From Spirochaetales bacterium (GTDB lineage: Bacteria; Spirochaetota; Spirochaetia; SZUA-6; JAFGRV01): DNA of 64,000 nucleotides. The stretch lies in contig JAFGHO010000085.1 in assembly GCA_016930085.1 (NCBI GenBank), forward strand, positions 1 through 64,000. Reading direction: 5' to 3'. Shown here one piece after another: positions 48,515-58,357 of the stretch (position 1 is its first letter; each line of letters starts with the position of its first letter). The notes under the pieces were generated by a model, which worked only from the letters and a program-made list of their open reading frames with translations, made no database searches and was not told the DNA's origin. A program made the position numbers and the translations under genes.

Positions 48515-49522
48515 CTAATCCGACCAGTGTTTCGAGTTCTGTTTGATGAAATCGATCAATTCATCCGCGTAGGTAAAGGCAAGGCATAGTACCGTGTCGG
48601 CGGCGCCGTAATAGACGGTAATCCGGCCGGTCGGTGGATCGAACAGCGCGGCTCCTGGAAAGACGACATTCGGCACATCACCCACGCATTCATAATCCAT
48701 CTGAGGAGAGAGGAGATAAGGAACCGTTCTGTTAATAACCTTCCAGGGTTCATCCAGATCCAGAAGCGCGGCTCCCATACTGTAGACAAATCCGTTGCAC
48801 GAGGTGAGTACCCCATGGTATATGAGAAGCCATCCCTCAGTTGTCTCGATCGGGACCGGTCCCGCCCCCACTTTGGTCGACTCCCAGCCGTGCCGCGGAG
48901 ACATGACGTGGCGGTGACATCCCCAATGGGTCATATCCGGGCTTTCACTGTAAAAAATATCGCCGAAGGGGGTGTGTCCGGTATCACTCGGCCTGTTGAG
49001 CATGGCGAATTTATTTCCGATCTTCCTCGGGAAAAGAACACCGTTTCTGTTGAAAGGAACAAACGCGTTTTCCATCTGGTAGTATGTCTTGAAATCATAC
49101 GTGTATGCCACACCTATCGTGTATCCGTGATAGACATTACACCAGGTGATGTAATATCTGTCATCGATCCATACGGCACGCGGATCGTAGCCCTGATCGA
49201 AGTGTCCGATCTCAGGGTCATCACACTCGAATTTCAATATATCGTTGGAAATCCGCCAGGAAATTCCATCCGTGCTGAATCCGGTATGAAGCTGCATGCG
49301 GCGGGATTTGCTGTCGCAACGAAACACCCCGGCAAACTCGCCATTGAAAGGAACGACGGCGCTGTTGAAAATACTGTTGGATGACGGTATCGCGTCTCTC
49401 CGAATAATAGGATTTTTGGAATAACGCCAGACGACATCGTGCGATCCGGCCGGTTTGTCCTCCCACGGCATATGCGGTAAAGGCTCTCCCGATGTTATCC
49501 GGCTATTAGATGAATGACTCAT
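48515..49522 (-). CDS. GH130-family glycoside phosphorylase
   Basis: The protein has 335 residues without a signal peptide, so it is cytoplasmic. The GH130 five-blade propeller blocks are clear: [22 protein letters not shown], a [16 protein letters not shown] segment, and GGxPxxI-like [21 protein letters not shown]. These enzymes split beta-mannosides (or related glycosides) with phosphate. The location 111 bases upstream of the sugar importer operon suggests that imported oligosaccharides are split here. Confidence 0.9.
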   Translation of the reverse strand: MSHSSNSRITSGEPLPHMPWEDKPAGSHDVVWRYSKNPIIRRDAIPSSNSIFNSAVVPFNGEFAGVFRCDSKSRRMQLHTGFSTDGISWRISNDILKFECDDPEIGHFDQGYDPRAVWIDDRYYITWCNVYHGYTIGVAYTYDFKTYYQMENAFVPFNRNGVLFPRKIGNKFAMLNRPSDTGHTPFGDIFYSESPDMTHWGCHRHVMSPRHGWESTKVGAGPVPIETTEGWLLIYHGVLTSCNGFVYSMGAALLDLDEPWKVINRTVPYLLSPQMDYECVGDVPNVVFPGAALFDPPTGRITVYYGAADTVLCLAFTYADELIDFIKQNSKHWSD

Positions 49523-49779
49523 TTTACTTCCTTTTCCTTAATGATACGTATCGCGCGCGAAACGGATGGAATCGACCTTAATATTATTTTTTCCGATTGT
49601 CAAGGACTCCGCATATATTTTGAAGCGATTCACGCAGCGGCGCACGTTGATAACATACCTGCCGCTTCCGCATGACCGGGATACCGCTATGCCATGAAAA
49701 GAAAAGAGGAAATGGGATTTACAGATGACCTGTTTGCGGGTATTTTCAGGCGAAGACCTCGATGCCGGGACCTGATCTC

Positions 49780-50403
49780 CTATACTTTGCACTTAATGAC
49801 GACGGTATCGATGCTCGCCCTGGGTCTGACCCGCCTGATTTTTTCAGTTTCCTCGGCGAATTTTTTCAGGACGACGGTAAGCTTATCGCTCAGGGAAGGA
49901 TGGTTCTTGTCGATTGCCACAATGGTAACGTCCGTTTTCGCAAAAACATCCATTTTCCTGACGCCGTCGCTGAATGCGGCACGTCCGAAAACATTACCCG
50001 CCTTGTATTGAAGACCGTTGATATCCACGACCCCCTCTTTGATCCAGAAAAACTCCGAACCTCGATCGCCCTTTTTTATTATCTGGTCTCCCTCGCTGTA
50101 TTGAAGAATCCGTTCGAATGCATCCGGTTTTGAGAACCCGTGCTTTATCATATATCCCACCCGTATATTCCGTACCTGCGCCACACAATTGAATCCCCTC
50201 ATTTTCTGAGCTACACGTTCCTTTATCGCACCTGAGGCGAACTGCATCGCCGATTCCACCGCGTCCCTGAGGGTTTGACCGCTGAACATCTCGTTGATAA
50301 TTACCTCGACATTTTTCGACGGGGGAAGCATCGCCCGCCCCGACCGGCTGACGAAGTACACGTCCCCTACCGCCTTACGCGTGATAATTACTCCACCCTT
50401 CAT
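49780..50403 (-). CDS. cyclic nucleotide-binding domain protein, unusual N-terminus
   Basis: The protein has 207 residues and an AAGGAG site. Residues 1-115 are helix-rich without recognised similarity. Residues 118-205 match the cNMP-binding roll (FERILQYSEGDQIIKKGDRGSEFFWIKEGVVDINGL, VFGRAAFSDG). The phosphate-binding segment FGRAAFSD is degenerate, so ligand binding is doubtful. It is divergent from the GH3 gene. A regulator role is inferred from the domain only. Confidence 0.75.
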   Translation of the reverse strand: MKGGVIITRKAVGDVYFVSRSGRAMLPPSKNVEVIINEMFSGQTLRDAVESAMQFASGAIKERVAQKMRGFNCVAQVRNIRVGYMIKHGFSKPDAFERILQYSEGDQIIKKGDRGSEFFWIKEGVVDINGLQYKAGNVFGRAAFSDGVRKMDVFAKTDVTIVAIDKNHPSLSDKLTVVLKKFAEETEKIRRVRPRASIDTVVIKCKV

Positions 50404-50744
50404 ATAACACTCCTTTTATGATTGGCATTATATTACGGTAATAACTATACCATGGGTAAAAATTCTATTCTGTATTCCATTTGGCACATTTTTTTGAACG
50501 CGGAAATCACCACCCGGCCGGGACCGGCGGGTTCAACGCAAAAGGCTACCTGTAGAGAAAGTAAGATGTGCTTATGTGTATCAAGGGAAAAACGGGGCGG
50601 ATCTGATCCCGATTATTCCGCTCCCCCTGTACAAAGCCATGATAAATCTATTATAGTTACTTTTATACAGAACTTCGGCGAAAACGGGGACCGCTTTGAT
50701 GAATTGAACCGCACCCGGTCTCCGTTTCACTCCAGGGAGGATGC
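50404..50744. other. intergenic gap
   Basis: No gene is seen in this 341-base divergent gap. TGGCACATTTTTTTGA at 50479-50494 resembles a sigma-54 promoter but the -12 spacing is one base off. The rest has no clear structure; a ribosome site GGGAGG precedes 50745. Confidence 0.5.
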
Positions 50745-52595
50745 ATGAAAATCAGAACTATCGCAGCCGTTTTAATACTTCCGGTTATATCGATAGCGGC
50801 CCTTTGTGTGCCCTACGGCTGTCTCGGAAAACAGGAAACGGCGGATGATCCGGCAAATGCCCTTTACCGCGATGCCTCCCTTCCCGTCGAAGACCGTGTG
50901 TCGGACCTCCTATCACGCATGACCCTTAACGAAAAATGCGGCCAGATGGCGCTCGTCGAACGGATGTTTCTGAAACAGGACGATCACATCAGGGAATACG
51001 GAATCGGCGGAATCCTGAGTGGGGGCGGTTCCGCGCCGCATCCGAACACGCCCGGGTCCTGGATCGGGATGATCGATTCATTTCAGGCCATGGCCCTCTC
51101 CACCCGCCTCGCCGTCCCGATTATCTATGGAAGCGATGCGGTGCATGGGAACAACAACCTCGCGGGAGCGGTCATCTTCCCCCACAATATCGGACTCGGC
51201 GCGACCCGGGACCCGAAACTGGTTGAAGATATCGGGAGAATCACCGCGATCGAGATGACCGGCGCGGGAATGCACTGGAATTTCGCGCCATGCCTCGCCG
51301 TCCCGCAGAACGAACGGTGGGGAAGGACCTATGAAGGCTACAGTGAATACGCGCCCCTGGTTTCGGAACTCGGAATCGCCTATATAAGGGGACTCCAGGG
51401 ACCGCTGAATGTCAACGAACCCGTTTCCGTTATCGCATCCGCGAAACATTACCTTGGGGACGGAGGCACCCTGAACGGAAAGGACAGGGGGAATACGATC
51501 GCCACGGAAGAAAAAATACGCGAGGTGTATCTGGCGCCGTACAAGGCGGCGGTGAAAGCGGGGACGAAAAGCGTTATGGTTTCGTTCAGCAGCCTGAACG
51601 GGAAACAGATGCACGCACATCGGCGGTTTATCACCGATATTCTCAAGGGAGAACTCGGGTTCGAAGGATTTGTCGTTTCCGACTGGGGCGGCATCGATTT
51701 TATTGCCCCGCGCTACAGGGACTGCGTCCGGGAGAGCGTCCTTGCCGGGATCGACATGGTCATGATCCCGGATAAATACGAAGAGTTTCTCCTCACCCTC
51801 AAGGCATTGGTCACCGAAGGAGACATCCCGATGGAACGGATCGACGATGCGGTTAGCAGAATCCTCCGGGTGAAATTCTCATCCGGCATTTTCGAAACCC
51901 CGTACGCGGAGAAATCGACCGCACGGCTGATCGGATGCGAAGAACACCGCATCAAGGCGCGGGAAGCGGTAAGTAAATCCCTTGTCGTACTCAAGAACCG
52001 GAACAATATCCTGCCGCTTTCAAAAAAAATAAAAAGCATATTCGTTGCGGGTAAAAGCGCGGACAGCATCGGAAATCAGTGCGGCGGCTGGACACTCACC
52101 TGGCAGGGGTTGAGCGACACGACGATTCCCGGCACATCGATACTGGAGGCGATACGAAACGCCGTTTCCCCCGCGACACGGGTCAGCTATAGTGAAAACG
52201 GAACCGGCGGCAAAGGGCACGATGTCGCAGTTGTCGTGATCGGGGAACTTCCCTATGCTGAAATGTACGGCGACAAGGAGAATATCAACCTTTCCGTCGT
52301 CGATGCCGACGCGGTCGACAATTGCAGAAAAGAGGGCCTGCCGGTGGTCGTGATCCTCGTTTCCGGCAGACCGATGATAGTCACCGATTATATCGCCGGT
52401 TGGGATGCCTTTATCGCGGCCTGGCTTCCCGGAACTGAAGGAGCGGGTGTCGCGGATATTCTTTTCGGAAATGTCAAACCTTCGGGCAAACTCCCGTATT
52501 CCTGGCCGAAAAACTCGGCACAACTTCCCGTCAACTACGGAGACGAGGTATACGAACCCCTTTTCCCTTTCGGTTTCGGGTTGACGTTTCAATAG
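50745..52595 (+). CDS. glycoside hydrolase family 3
   Basis: The protein has 616 residues. A signal peptide opens the protein, with a possible relaxed lipobox PYGC. The GH3 core includes IYGSDAVHGNNNLAGAVIFP, KHYLGDGGT and FVVSDWGGIDF with the nucleophile Asp313, and the second alpha/beta domain runs from about 400 to the end with the SLVVLKNRNNILPL motif. The fibronectin-type third domain is absent. It probably cuts terminal beta-glucosides outside the cytoplasm, feeding the sugar importer. Confidence 0.93.
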   Translation: MKIRTIAAVLILPVISIAALCVPYGCLGKQETADDPANALYRDASLPVEDRVSDLLSRMTLNEKCGQMALVERMFLKQDDHIREYGIGGILSGGGSAPHPNTPGSWIGMIDSFQAMALSTRLAVPIIYGSDAVHGNNNLAGAVIFPHNIGLGATRDPKLVEDIGRITAIEMTGAGMHWNFAPCLAVPQNERWGRTYEGYSEYAPLVSELGIAYIRGLQGPLNVNEPVSVIASAKHYLGDGGTLNGKDRGNTIATEEKIREVYLAPYKAAVKAGTKSVMVSFSSLNGKQMHAHRRFITDILKGELGFEGFVVSDWGGIDFIAPRYRDCVRESVLAGIDMVMIPDKYEEFLLTLKALVTEGDIPMERIDDAVSRILRVKFSSGIFETPYAEKSTARLIGCEEHRIKAREAVSKSLVVLKNRNNILPLSKKIKSIFVAGKSADSIGNQCGGWTLTWQGLSDTTIPGTSILEAIRNAVSPATRVSYSENGTGGKGHDVAVVVIGELPYAEMYGDKENINLSVVDADAVDNCRKEGLPVVVILVSGRPMIVTDYIAGWDAFIAAWLPGTEGAGVADILFGNVKPSGKLPYSWPKNSAQLPVNYGDEVYEPLFPFGFGLTFQ

Positions 52596-52644
52596 AAAGG
52601 ATGTACAACAAAAAGCCTGTGAAACAAACGAGGAGACTCATCTG

Positions 52645-53463
52645 ATGAAAAAAAGGACCGTCATTACAACGATTGTACTGATCGCACTGACAGGTCTTGC
52701 TGTCATCGCCTTTTTCCTTTTTCCCGCCATCGGAAAAACCACACTGAGGCTCACCGTCATGGATGCCGTTTCCCGGTCATGGGTTTATAATTCTTCCATT
52801 ACGATCCAGAACAGAGTGATACGCGGATTCAAGTCGACCGTCTTTTCTTTTAGCGACCTGAAACCGGGCACATATCCCCTTGTCGTCACCGCACCCTATT
52901 ACACAATGGCGGAAACCGGCCTCACGATACATCCGGGCGAAAACATCCTCACCGATCCCATCCTCCTCTCCGGTTATGAAATACCGGACCTCGACGATAT
53001 CGCCCTTTTTGAAGGGAAGAAAGACGATACCCTCGAACTCGATTTCCGCCTTGTCCGGCCCGACGGTCACGCGGTCGTCAATCATCCATGCCTCCCCGTC
53101 GTCATATACTGCCGGATTTCAGAACAAACCGACACCGGGCAACGGGGAGATATTATTTACGCGGCCCCCGTACCGTGGCACTGGAATACGAGCCTGACTG
53201 AAACATACCGCTACGAGGTCGCGATTCCGCTGGATGACATCGGGAAATCGCAAGCCCCGTACTGGATTATGGATTATCTCGTTCTCTTTCCCGACCCCAG
53301 AACGATCGGAGAAGACGAGATAAAAAAAATCATCCTGACGGCGCAGGAAATGAAAGACATCGATTCGATCGCCTCCTACCTCGACGGCTTTTCCGACAGA
53401 CTCAGATGGTTTTTCAGAAGCCACAATAATGTGGAGAATATGTTCGGGGAGGGCGGAACGTGA
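52645..53463 (+). CDS. membrane-anchored PEGA-like protein, operon with ABC transporter
   Basis: The protein has 272 residues. One N-terminal helix (ITTIVLIALTGLAVIAFFLF) anchors it. The following 70 residues show the beta-sandwich pattern LKPGTYPLVVTAPYYTMAETGLTI of carboxypeptidase-regulatory or PEGA domains. The rest is not recognised. It overlaps the ABC ATPase gene by four bases (GTGA), so it is translationally coupled and likely a structural partner of the transporter. Confidence 0.75.
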   Translation: MKKRTVITTIVLIALTGLAVIAFFLFPAIGKTTLRLTVMDAVSRSWVYNSSITIQNRVIRGFKSTVFSFSDLKPGTYPLVVTAPYYTMAETGLTIHPGENILTDPILLSGYEIPDLDDIALFEGKKDDTLELDFRLVRPDGHAVVNHPCLPVVIYCRISEQTDTGQRGDIIYAAPVPWHWNTSLTETYRYEVAIPLDDIGKSQAPYWIMDYLVLFPDPRTIGEDEIKKIILTAQEMKDIDSIASYLDGFSDRLRWFFRSHNNVENMFGEGGT

Positions 53464-54416
53464 TACAAACAAGGAACCTCATCAAGCATTACGGTAATCT
53501 CCGGGCGGTGAACGGGATCTCTCTCAATATCAATCAGGGTGAAATATACGGTTTCCTTGGTCCCAACGGCGCAGGCAAGACCTCCACGATCAAGATGCTT
53601 CTTGGAATCACCAGGCCGACGTCCGGAGAAATATACCTCTTCGGAGAACGCTTTACCCCTGAAAAGGTCGATGTACGGAAACGGATCGGTGTGGTGCCTG
53701 AAAAACACCCGCAGGGAATCTGGACATGGATGACAGCCGGGGAATATCTCGCCTATTTCGCGAATATATTCGAGGTCGAGGACGCGGACAAACGAATCGA
53801 CTACCTGCTTGAAAAAGTACATCTCATACGGGTCAAAAACAAGCCTTTTAAAACCTTTTCCCGCGGGATGCTTCAGAAACTCAACATTATCCGCGCCCTC
53901 CTCCACAATCCCGATATCCTGATCCTCGACGAACCGATCTCCGGCCTCGATCCCATCGGCGTAAAACAGATCCGAGATCTTATCGTCGCGGAAACACGGG
54001 AAAACCGCTCCATCTTTGTCTCTTCCCACCTCCTCTCGGAAGTGGAAAAGATCTGTCACAGAATCGCCATTATCAACAGGGGTTCCCTTGTTGCGGAGGA
54101 TTCCATGGACCGGCTGCTTTCAAAACTGGTCCGCAACAAAGAAGTCTATATCGATGTCGAGGAGGTCCCGCCAGGGTTGATCGAAGAGATAAAAAAGATG
54201 CCGTTCGTAAGGGATTGCAGGCTGAACGACCTTACCATTACCATCGAGGTGCCGCGGGAAGGCGATTACAGAAGGGACCTCGCACTCTTTATCTTCAACA
54301 GGGGACTCATCCCGCTTCGAATACAGGAAAAAGCCCCGACCCTCGAAGAAGCCTTCATCACCATTACGGGCGAGAATATCGAAAAACTTGCGGGGAAAAG
54401 AGGAAACGGTGAATAA
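53460..54416 (+). CDS. ABC transporter ATPase
   Basis: The GTG at 53460 gives 318 residues and overlaps the previous stop. Walker A is GPNGAGKTSTI, the signature SRGMLQKL, Walker B ILILDEP and the switch His appears in SSHLLSEV. The last 80 residues are a regulatory tail (LVAEDSMDRLLSKLVRNKEVYIDVEEV). It resembles drug, antibiotic or NatA-type exporters. It works with the permease encoded next. Confidence 0.93.
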   Translation: MIQTRNLIKHYGNLRAVNGISLNINQGEIYGFLGPNGAGKTSTIKMLLGITRPTSGEIYLFGERFTPEKVDVRKRIGVVPEKHPQGIWTWMTAGEYLAYFANIFEVEDADKRIDYLLEKVHLIRVKNKPFKTFSRGMLQKLNIIRALLHNPDILILDEPISGLDPIGVKQIRDLIVAETRENRSIFVSSHLLSEVEKICHRIAIINRGSLVAEDSMDRLLSKLVRNKEVYIDVEEVPPGLIEEIKKMPFVRDCRLNDLTITIEVPREGDYRRDLALFIFNRGLIPLRIQEKAPTLEEAFITITGENIEKLAGKRGNGE

Positions 54417-55296
54417 CAGACTGAAAACGATCGCAACAATCGAGACGATCGTTACGATCGCGCGAAAAAAAATAACGGAAACCCTTCTGGGCCCGGCATT
54501 TCCGATCTCATGTACCGTCGGTCTTGTTCTCGGGTACCTTGCGGTCACCGGGTTTATCGCAAGCATCGACGCGGACGGCATCAATCCCTCATTGAATCCC
54601 CCGTTCGAGCTCGCAATAAAGGCGATCGGAGGCTTTTTCGGCGACGCGTTTTTTCAAAAACTGTTTTCGGAAGGCCCCTTTTCATTCGCCCTTATCGTCT
54701 CTTATGTTCCCGTATTGCTTTATCTCGCCGTCAGTTCGGTCTTCAAGTTCGGTTTTGAAAAAAACGCAGGGGCCCTCGAACTCGTCATTTACGGACCGGT
54801 AAGCGTCACGATGTATGCGGCCGCTTCGTTTATTCGAAATCTCTTTTTCAGTCTCGGCTATCTCCTTGTCTCATCCCTGATTCTGATACTCTATTCGCTT
54901 CTCACCAACACCCTCGCCGGCGGCATGTTCTTCACACTCATCGCCCTCCTCTTCTTCCTCTCGACCGCGACATACGGTTATACCACACTCTGTACGGTTT
55001 TGGTGAAAAACGGTCTCGCCGCCCTTCCCTTGTTCCTGGGGGTCTCGCTTTTTTTTATCGTGCTTCAGCTGGGGACATTGACCGTTACCTCCGGCGGCAC
55101 GCTTAATCCATGGTCCGCCCTCGCGTGGATATTCCAGTGGTTTTCACCGCTTTTTTACTTCAATCTCGGTTTTTTCTCGCTTGACTACAACAATACCGGT
55201 CTCCTGGCCTTGAGCCTTTTTCTTGCGGGCCTGCTCGCGTTCGTTCTGCTTACGGCGAGTCACGCGATCGCGCGGCGGAGGGGGGGAGCGGCATGA
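54409..55296 (+). CDS. ABC transporter permease
   Basis: The GTG at 54409 gives 295 residues and overlaps the ATPase stop by eight bases; AGAGGAAACG precedes it. Six hydrophobic segments are visible, e.g. FALIVSYVPVLLYLAVS and LLVSSLILILYSLL. It has no recognised substrate motif and is similar in design to ABC-2 permeases. Confidence 0.88.
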   Translation: MNNRLKTIATIETIVTIARKKITETLLGPAFPISCTVGLVLGYLAVTGFIASIDADGINPSLNPPFELAIKAIGGFFGDAFFQKLFSEGPFSFALIVSYVPVLLYLAVSSVFKFGFEKNAGALELVIYGPVSVTMYAAASFIRNLFFSLGYLLVSSLILILYSLLTNTLAGGMFFTLIALLFFLSTATYGYTTLCTVLVKNGLAALPLFLGVSLFFIVLQLGTLTVTSGGTLNPWSALAWIFQWFSPLFYFNLGFFSLDYNNTGLLALSLFLAGLLAFVLLTASHAIARRRGGAA

Positions 55297-56699
55297 AAAA
55301 CTCGACGTTATGCGTCATCGCCCTGGCCGTTCTTTTTTCCACCGCCCCGATCTCCGGGCAGACACCGGAGAAAATCGAGCAATTCATCTATTCGATTCAC
55401 GCCTTTGACGGGCACAGCTATAAAAAAACCTTTTGCCGAGAAGCTTCCGATACCATCTACTTTCTCGCCGGCGAAGACAATTTTCTATCGACGCGAAAAA
55501 CATTCATTTATTACTGGCCGCTTTCGGATACCTGGCGTCTCGATACGAACATCCTCAATTATCCGATCAAGGGTACCCTCCACATAACGGGGGACAACAT
55601 ACGGCCCGAGGCATACGAAACGGTGCTTTACATCTATACCGACATGCCCGCTTCGCGCGCGGAAAACCGTTCCCCGATACTGCACGCGGGCGCCGACACC
55701 ACGGACGCCTTTTCGAACACCCTGAGGGTTTTGAAAGGTGAAGAGGCTGTTTCCGAATACGCCCGCTATCTTTCCATTATGGAACGGTACGACAGGGAGG
55801 TGGAAGCGTGGCAGCAGCGTGAGCGGGAATACCAGGAATGGAAAAGAAACATGGACAGTAAAATAAGGCTGGCCCGGAAAGAAGGCAAAGACGTTTCGGG
55901 TCTCGTCGAAGAAGTCCAGTCGTATCAGTTTGAATACCCGCCCTCCCGCCCGTCGTATCAGATCAGCCCCCCGCAGGAAGCGTTTATCATCAACCTTCCC
56001 GAAGGCGATTACAGGATGAAACTCGTCGACCCGGAAAACAACATAATCGAGGGATCGGAAAAAACACTCAAGGTTTTCACGAAAAAGCGGGGCAACAGCG
56101 TACAGTACATGTACGCCGCGGGCTCGAAACTCACAAGACATAAAATAACACAGATCGCCGGTTCGGTTATCTATGTCGACGGCAGCTACGACCTTTTTTT
56201 CAGGCCGTCCTACCAGAATGAGGTGAACGAACTCTTTCACGAAAAACTGATGGTCAACGACGCGAAGGGTAATCCCGGGAAAACGAAGTGGATCAGGACA
56301 AAAGAGATTACCACCGCATGGATCGAGAAATCGGTGAACAACGGCCCGTACGGCATCGTGCTTCAGGATTATTTTTACGCGGATCAGGATCCGGAAGCCC
56401 CGCTTGGCTACCGACTCGTCTACTGGGATTCACGGCCGGAAGCCCCCCATGAATACCTCTCGCCCTCCCTGCGGGCGTTCCGTATTCCAATCGACGGAAG
56501 AACCCGGCTCATCGATATCCGCCTGCGGGATATTTCCGGCCGCCTCATCGACACGAGCACCCGCCGCATCCGCCTCGTCAACAAACACTCGCCGCACCTC
56601 CTGATTCTCCTCCTCTGTCTCCTGCCGCTCGCCGGTATGACCGCGATCACGATTCAACGAATGGCCCTTTATGCGGGAAAAAAGCAGAACACGGATTAA
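55293..56699 (+). CDS. secreted/transmembrane protein linked to the ABC transporter
   Basis: The ATGA overlap with the permease couples translation. The product of 468 residues has a signal peptide (ALAVLFSTAPISGQ) and a C-terminal helix (LLILLLCLLPLAGM) followed by a short basic tail, so most of it is outside the membrane. A coiled stretch at about 160-200 (MERYDREVEAWQQREREYQE) precedes beta-strand regions. No family is recognised. It may be a gliding or export accessory part. Confidence 0.75.
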   Translation: MKNSTLCVIALAVLFSTAPISGQTPEKIEQFIYSIHAFDGHSYKKTFCREASDTIYFLAGEDNFLSTRKTFIYYWPLSDTWRLDTNILNYPIKGTLHITGDNIRPEAYETVLYIYTDMPASRAENRSPILHAGADTTDAFSNTLRVLKGEEAVSEYARYLSIMERYDREVEAWQQREREYQEWKRNMDSKIRLARKEGKDVSGLVEEVQSYQFEYPPSRPSYQISPPQEAFIINLPEGDYRMKLVDPENNIIEGSEKTLKVFTKKRGNSVQYMYAAGSKLTRHKITQIAGSVIYVDGSYDLFFRPSYQNEVNELFHEKLMVNDAKGNPGKTKWIRTKEITTAWIEKSVNNGPYGIVLQDYFYADQDPEAPLGYRLVYWDSRPEAPHEYLSPSLRAFRIPIDGRTRLIDIRLRDISGRLIDTSTRRIRLVNKHSPHLLILLLCLLPLAGMTAITIQRMALYAGKKQNTD

Positions 56700-57513
56700 T
56701 CCTTCACCGGAAGCCCTCATAAGTTTCCGGAACGATGTCTGCCGTTTTTTCGAAAAGCACGGACGCCGGCTTCCCTGGCGGACGGCCTGGAAGCCGTATC
56801 ATATCGTGGTCTCGGAGATAATGCTTCAGCAGACACAGGTCGAACGGGTTATCGCGAAGTTCGAGGCCTTTATCGCTTCCTTCCCGGACTTCCACAGTCT
56901 CGATACCGCTTCCATGCGGGAGGTATTGCTTCTCTGGAAGGGACTCGGATACAACAGGCGAGCCTATGCCCTGAAAGAAATCGCGCGAAGGGTCTGCCGC
57001 GACTATAACGGTGTTCTTCCCTGCGACAGGGAATCCCTTCTCCGCCTTCCGTCGATCGGCAGGGCGACGGCGGCATCGATTCTGGCCTTCGCCTTCGACA
57101 GACCGGAAGTCGTGATCGAGACGAATATCCGCACGGTCTATATTTACCACTTTCTCAGGGATCAAACGCGGGTCAGTGACGACGATATCGAATCCCTCAT
57201 CCGGGCGACCATGGACAGAGAACATCCGAGAACATGGTACTCGGCGCTTATGGATTACGGAAGTCACCTGAAAAAACTGTATCCGGAGTTGACGGGAAAA
57301 AGCTCAGCATATAAAAAGCAGTCGAGGTTCGACGGTTCGGACAGGCAGATACGGGGGAAAATTTTGGGGATTGTCGCAGGGGCGGGGTACGCGTCGGAAG
57401 GTAAACTCATTGAAGAGATTGAAGCCGACGCGGAGAGGATTCGCGACATAGCGGGAGTTCTGGTCAGGGAAGGGTTGGTGGTAAAAAAGGGAAACCGGTA
57501 TGAAATCCCTTAA
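56671..57513 (+). CDS. mutY: A/G-specific adenine glycosylase, short form without FeS cluster
   Basis: The protein has 280 residues and overlaps the previous gene by 29 bases. The MutY signature LPWRTAWKPYHIVVSEIMLQQTQVERV and the HhH LLRLPSIGRATAAS are clear. The catalytic Asp of classic MutY (DGN) is Glu-Thr-Asn here. The four-Cys cluster loop is missing. It probably removes A opposite 8-oxo-G, but the Glu and missing cluster make the enzyme unusual. The C-terminal 50 residues form a small winged-helix-like end (IRDIAGVLVREGLVVKKGN). Confidence 0.85.
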   Translation: MREKSRTRINPSPEALISFRNDVCRFFEKHGRRLPWRTAWKPYHIVVSEIMLQQTQVERVIAKFEAFIASFPDFHSLDTASMREVLLLWKGLGYNRRAYALKEIARRVCRDYNGVLPCDRESLLRLPSIGRATAASILAFAFDRPEVVIETNIRTVYIYHFLRDQTRVSDDDIESLIRATMDREHPRTWYSALMDYGSHLKKLYPELTGKSSAYKKQSRFDGSDRQIRGKILGIVAGAGYASEGKLIEEIEADAERIRDIAGVLVREGLVVKKGNRYEIP

Positions 57514-57603
57514 AGGAAGGAAATTACGTGCGGCCGCCGAAAGTCGGCATTTTTTCAATAACATACCGGATAATGGACAGTGGCGGATGAAGTTGACCGT
57601 ATA

Positions 57604-58341
57604 TTAAAAAAGAGCCGCTGAATCATGATCTTCGATATATACTGTTTCCATGCCCGTGTCTTCGCTTATTTTTCCGGTAAAAAATTCCATTATCGGCTTC
57701 TCGGTAGCGTAATGACCCGCCAGAATCAAATTAATATTCGACTCATACGCGTATAATTTTCCAAAATGAATCGCTTCGCCTGAAATAAAGGTATTGATGC
57801 CTATTCCTTTTGCTTCCTTTATCCATTCCGGTCGCGCACCCCATCCGGGTATTATTCCGATATTATCAACCTTGTCATTGTTTTTAAATATTTCCAATTT
57901 GGATTTGAGTTTTTTAGAAAGAACGCCGGACAAATCATCGATATCAAGATACTCCGATGCCGCGATGATTCCTGCCGTGTTATTGAAATGTTTGTGTATC
58001 TTCCATCCGAAAAGGTTATTGAATCCGAGTGCGGTACTATATTCTCCATGCATATCCAAAGCATCATGTGCGAAGTAATGTGAAATATTATATTGTAATA
58101 ACCTCGTCCGTTTTGATTTTACATATTCGGCATCGGTGCTTTCCCAATTCGCATGATGGGTCAACAGGAAATCGATATGTTCATTTATCGCTTTCTCAAT
58201 GACACTAAACGACAAATTCACGGAAACACCGATCTTTGATACGTTTTTCCTTCCACGGATCGTCAAGCCTTCATTATTGTGTTTTTCACCTGTTATTTCA
58301 AGCAATGAGTCCAGATAAGATGTTATTTCTTCTATTTTCAT
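57604..58341 (-). CDS. NIF3-family dinuclear metal protein
   Basis: The protein has 245 residues. NIF3 hexamer motifs appear: DFLLTHHANWES with the metal His pair, LDMHGEYSTALG near the N-terminal core, and late AGHYATEKPIMEF with the His and Glu ligands. Its function is unclear (GTP cyclohydrolase 2-type similarity is disputed). The gene is AT-rich beside GC-rich neighbours, and belongs to the minus-strand run up to 61.5 kb. Confidence 0.88.
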   Translation of the reverse strand: MKIEEITSYLDSLLEITGEKHNNEGLTIRGRKNVSKIGVSVNLSFSVIEKAINEHIDFLLTHHANWESTDAEYVKSKRTRLLQYNISHYFAHDALDMHGEYSTALGFNNLFGWKIHKHFNNTAGIIAASEYLDIDDLSGVLSKKLKSKLEIFKNNDKVDNIGIIPGWGARPEWIKEAKGIGINTFISGEAIHFGKLYAYESNINLILAGHYATEKPIMEFFTGKISEDTGMETVYIEDHDSAALF

Positions 58342-58357
58342 GGCGACGGAAGACCTG

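Noticed and set aside
49538-49792. 84-codon minus-strand frame between GH130 and the cyclic-nucleotide-binding gene
   Set aside because: No ribosome site and out-of-pattern codon use; it is likely non-coding leader.
50479-50494. Sigma-54-like TGGCACATTTTTTTGA upstream of the GH3 gene
   Set aside because: The -12 GC is missing and the best alignment needs one extra base between the elements, so spacing is wrong.
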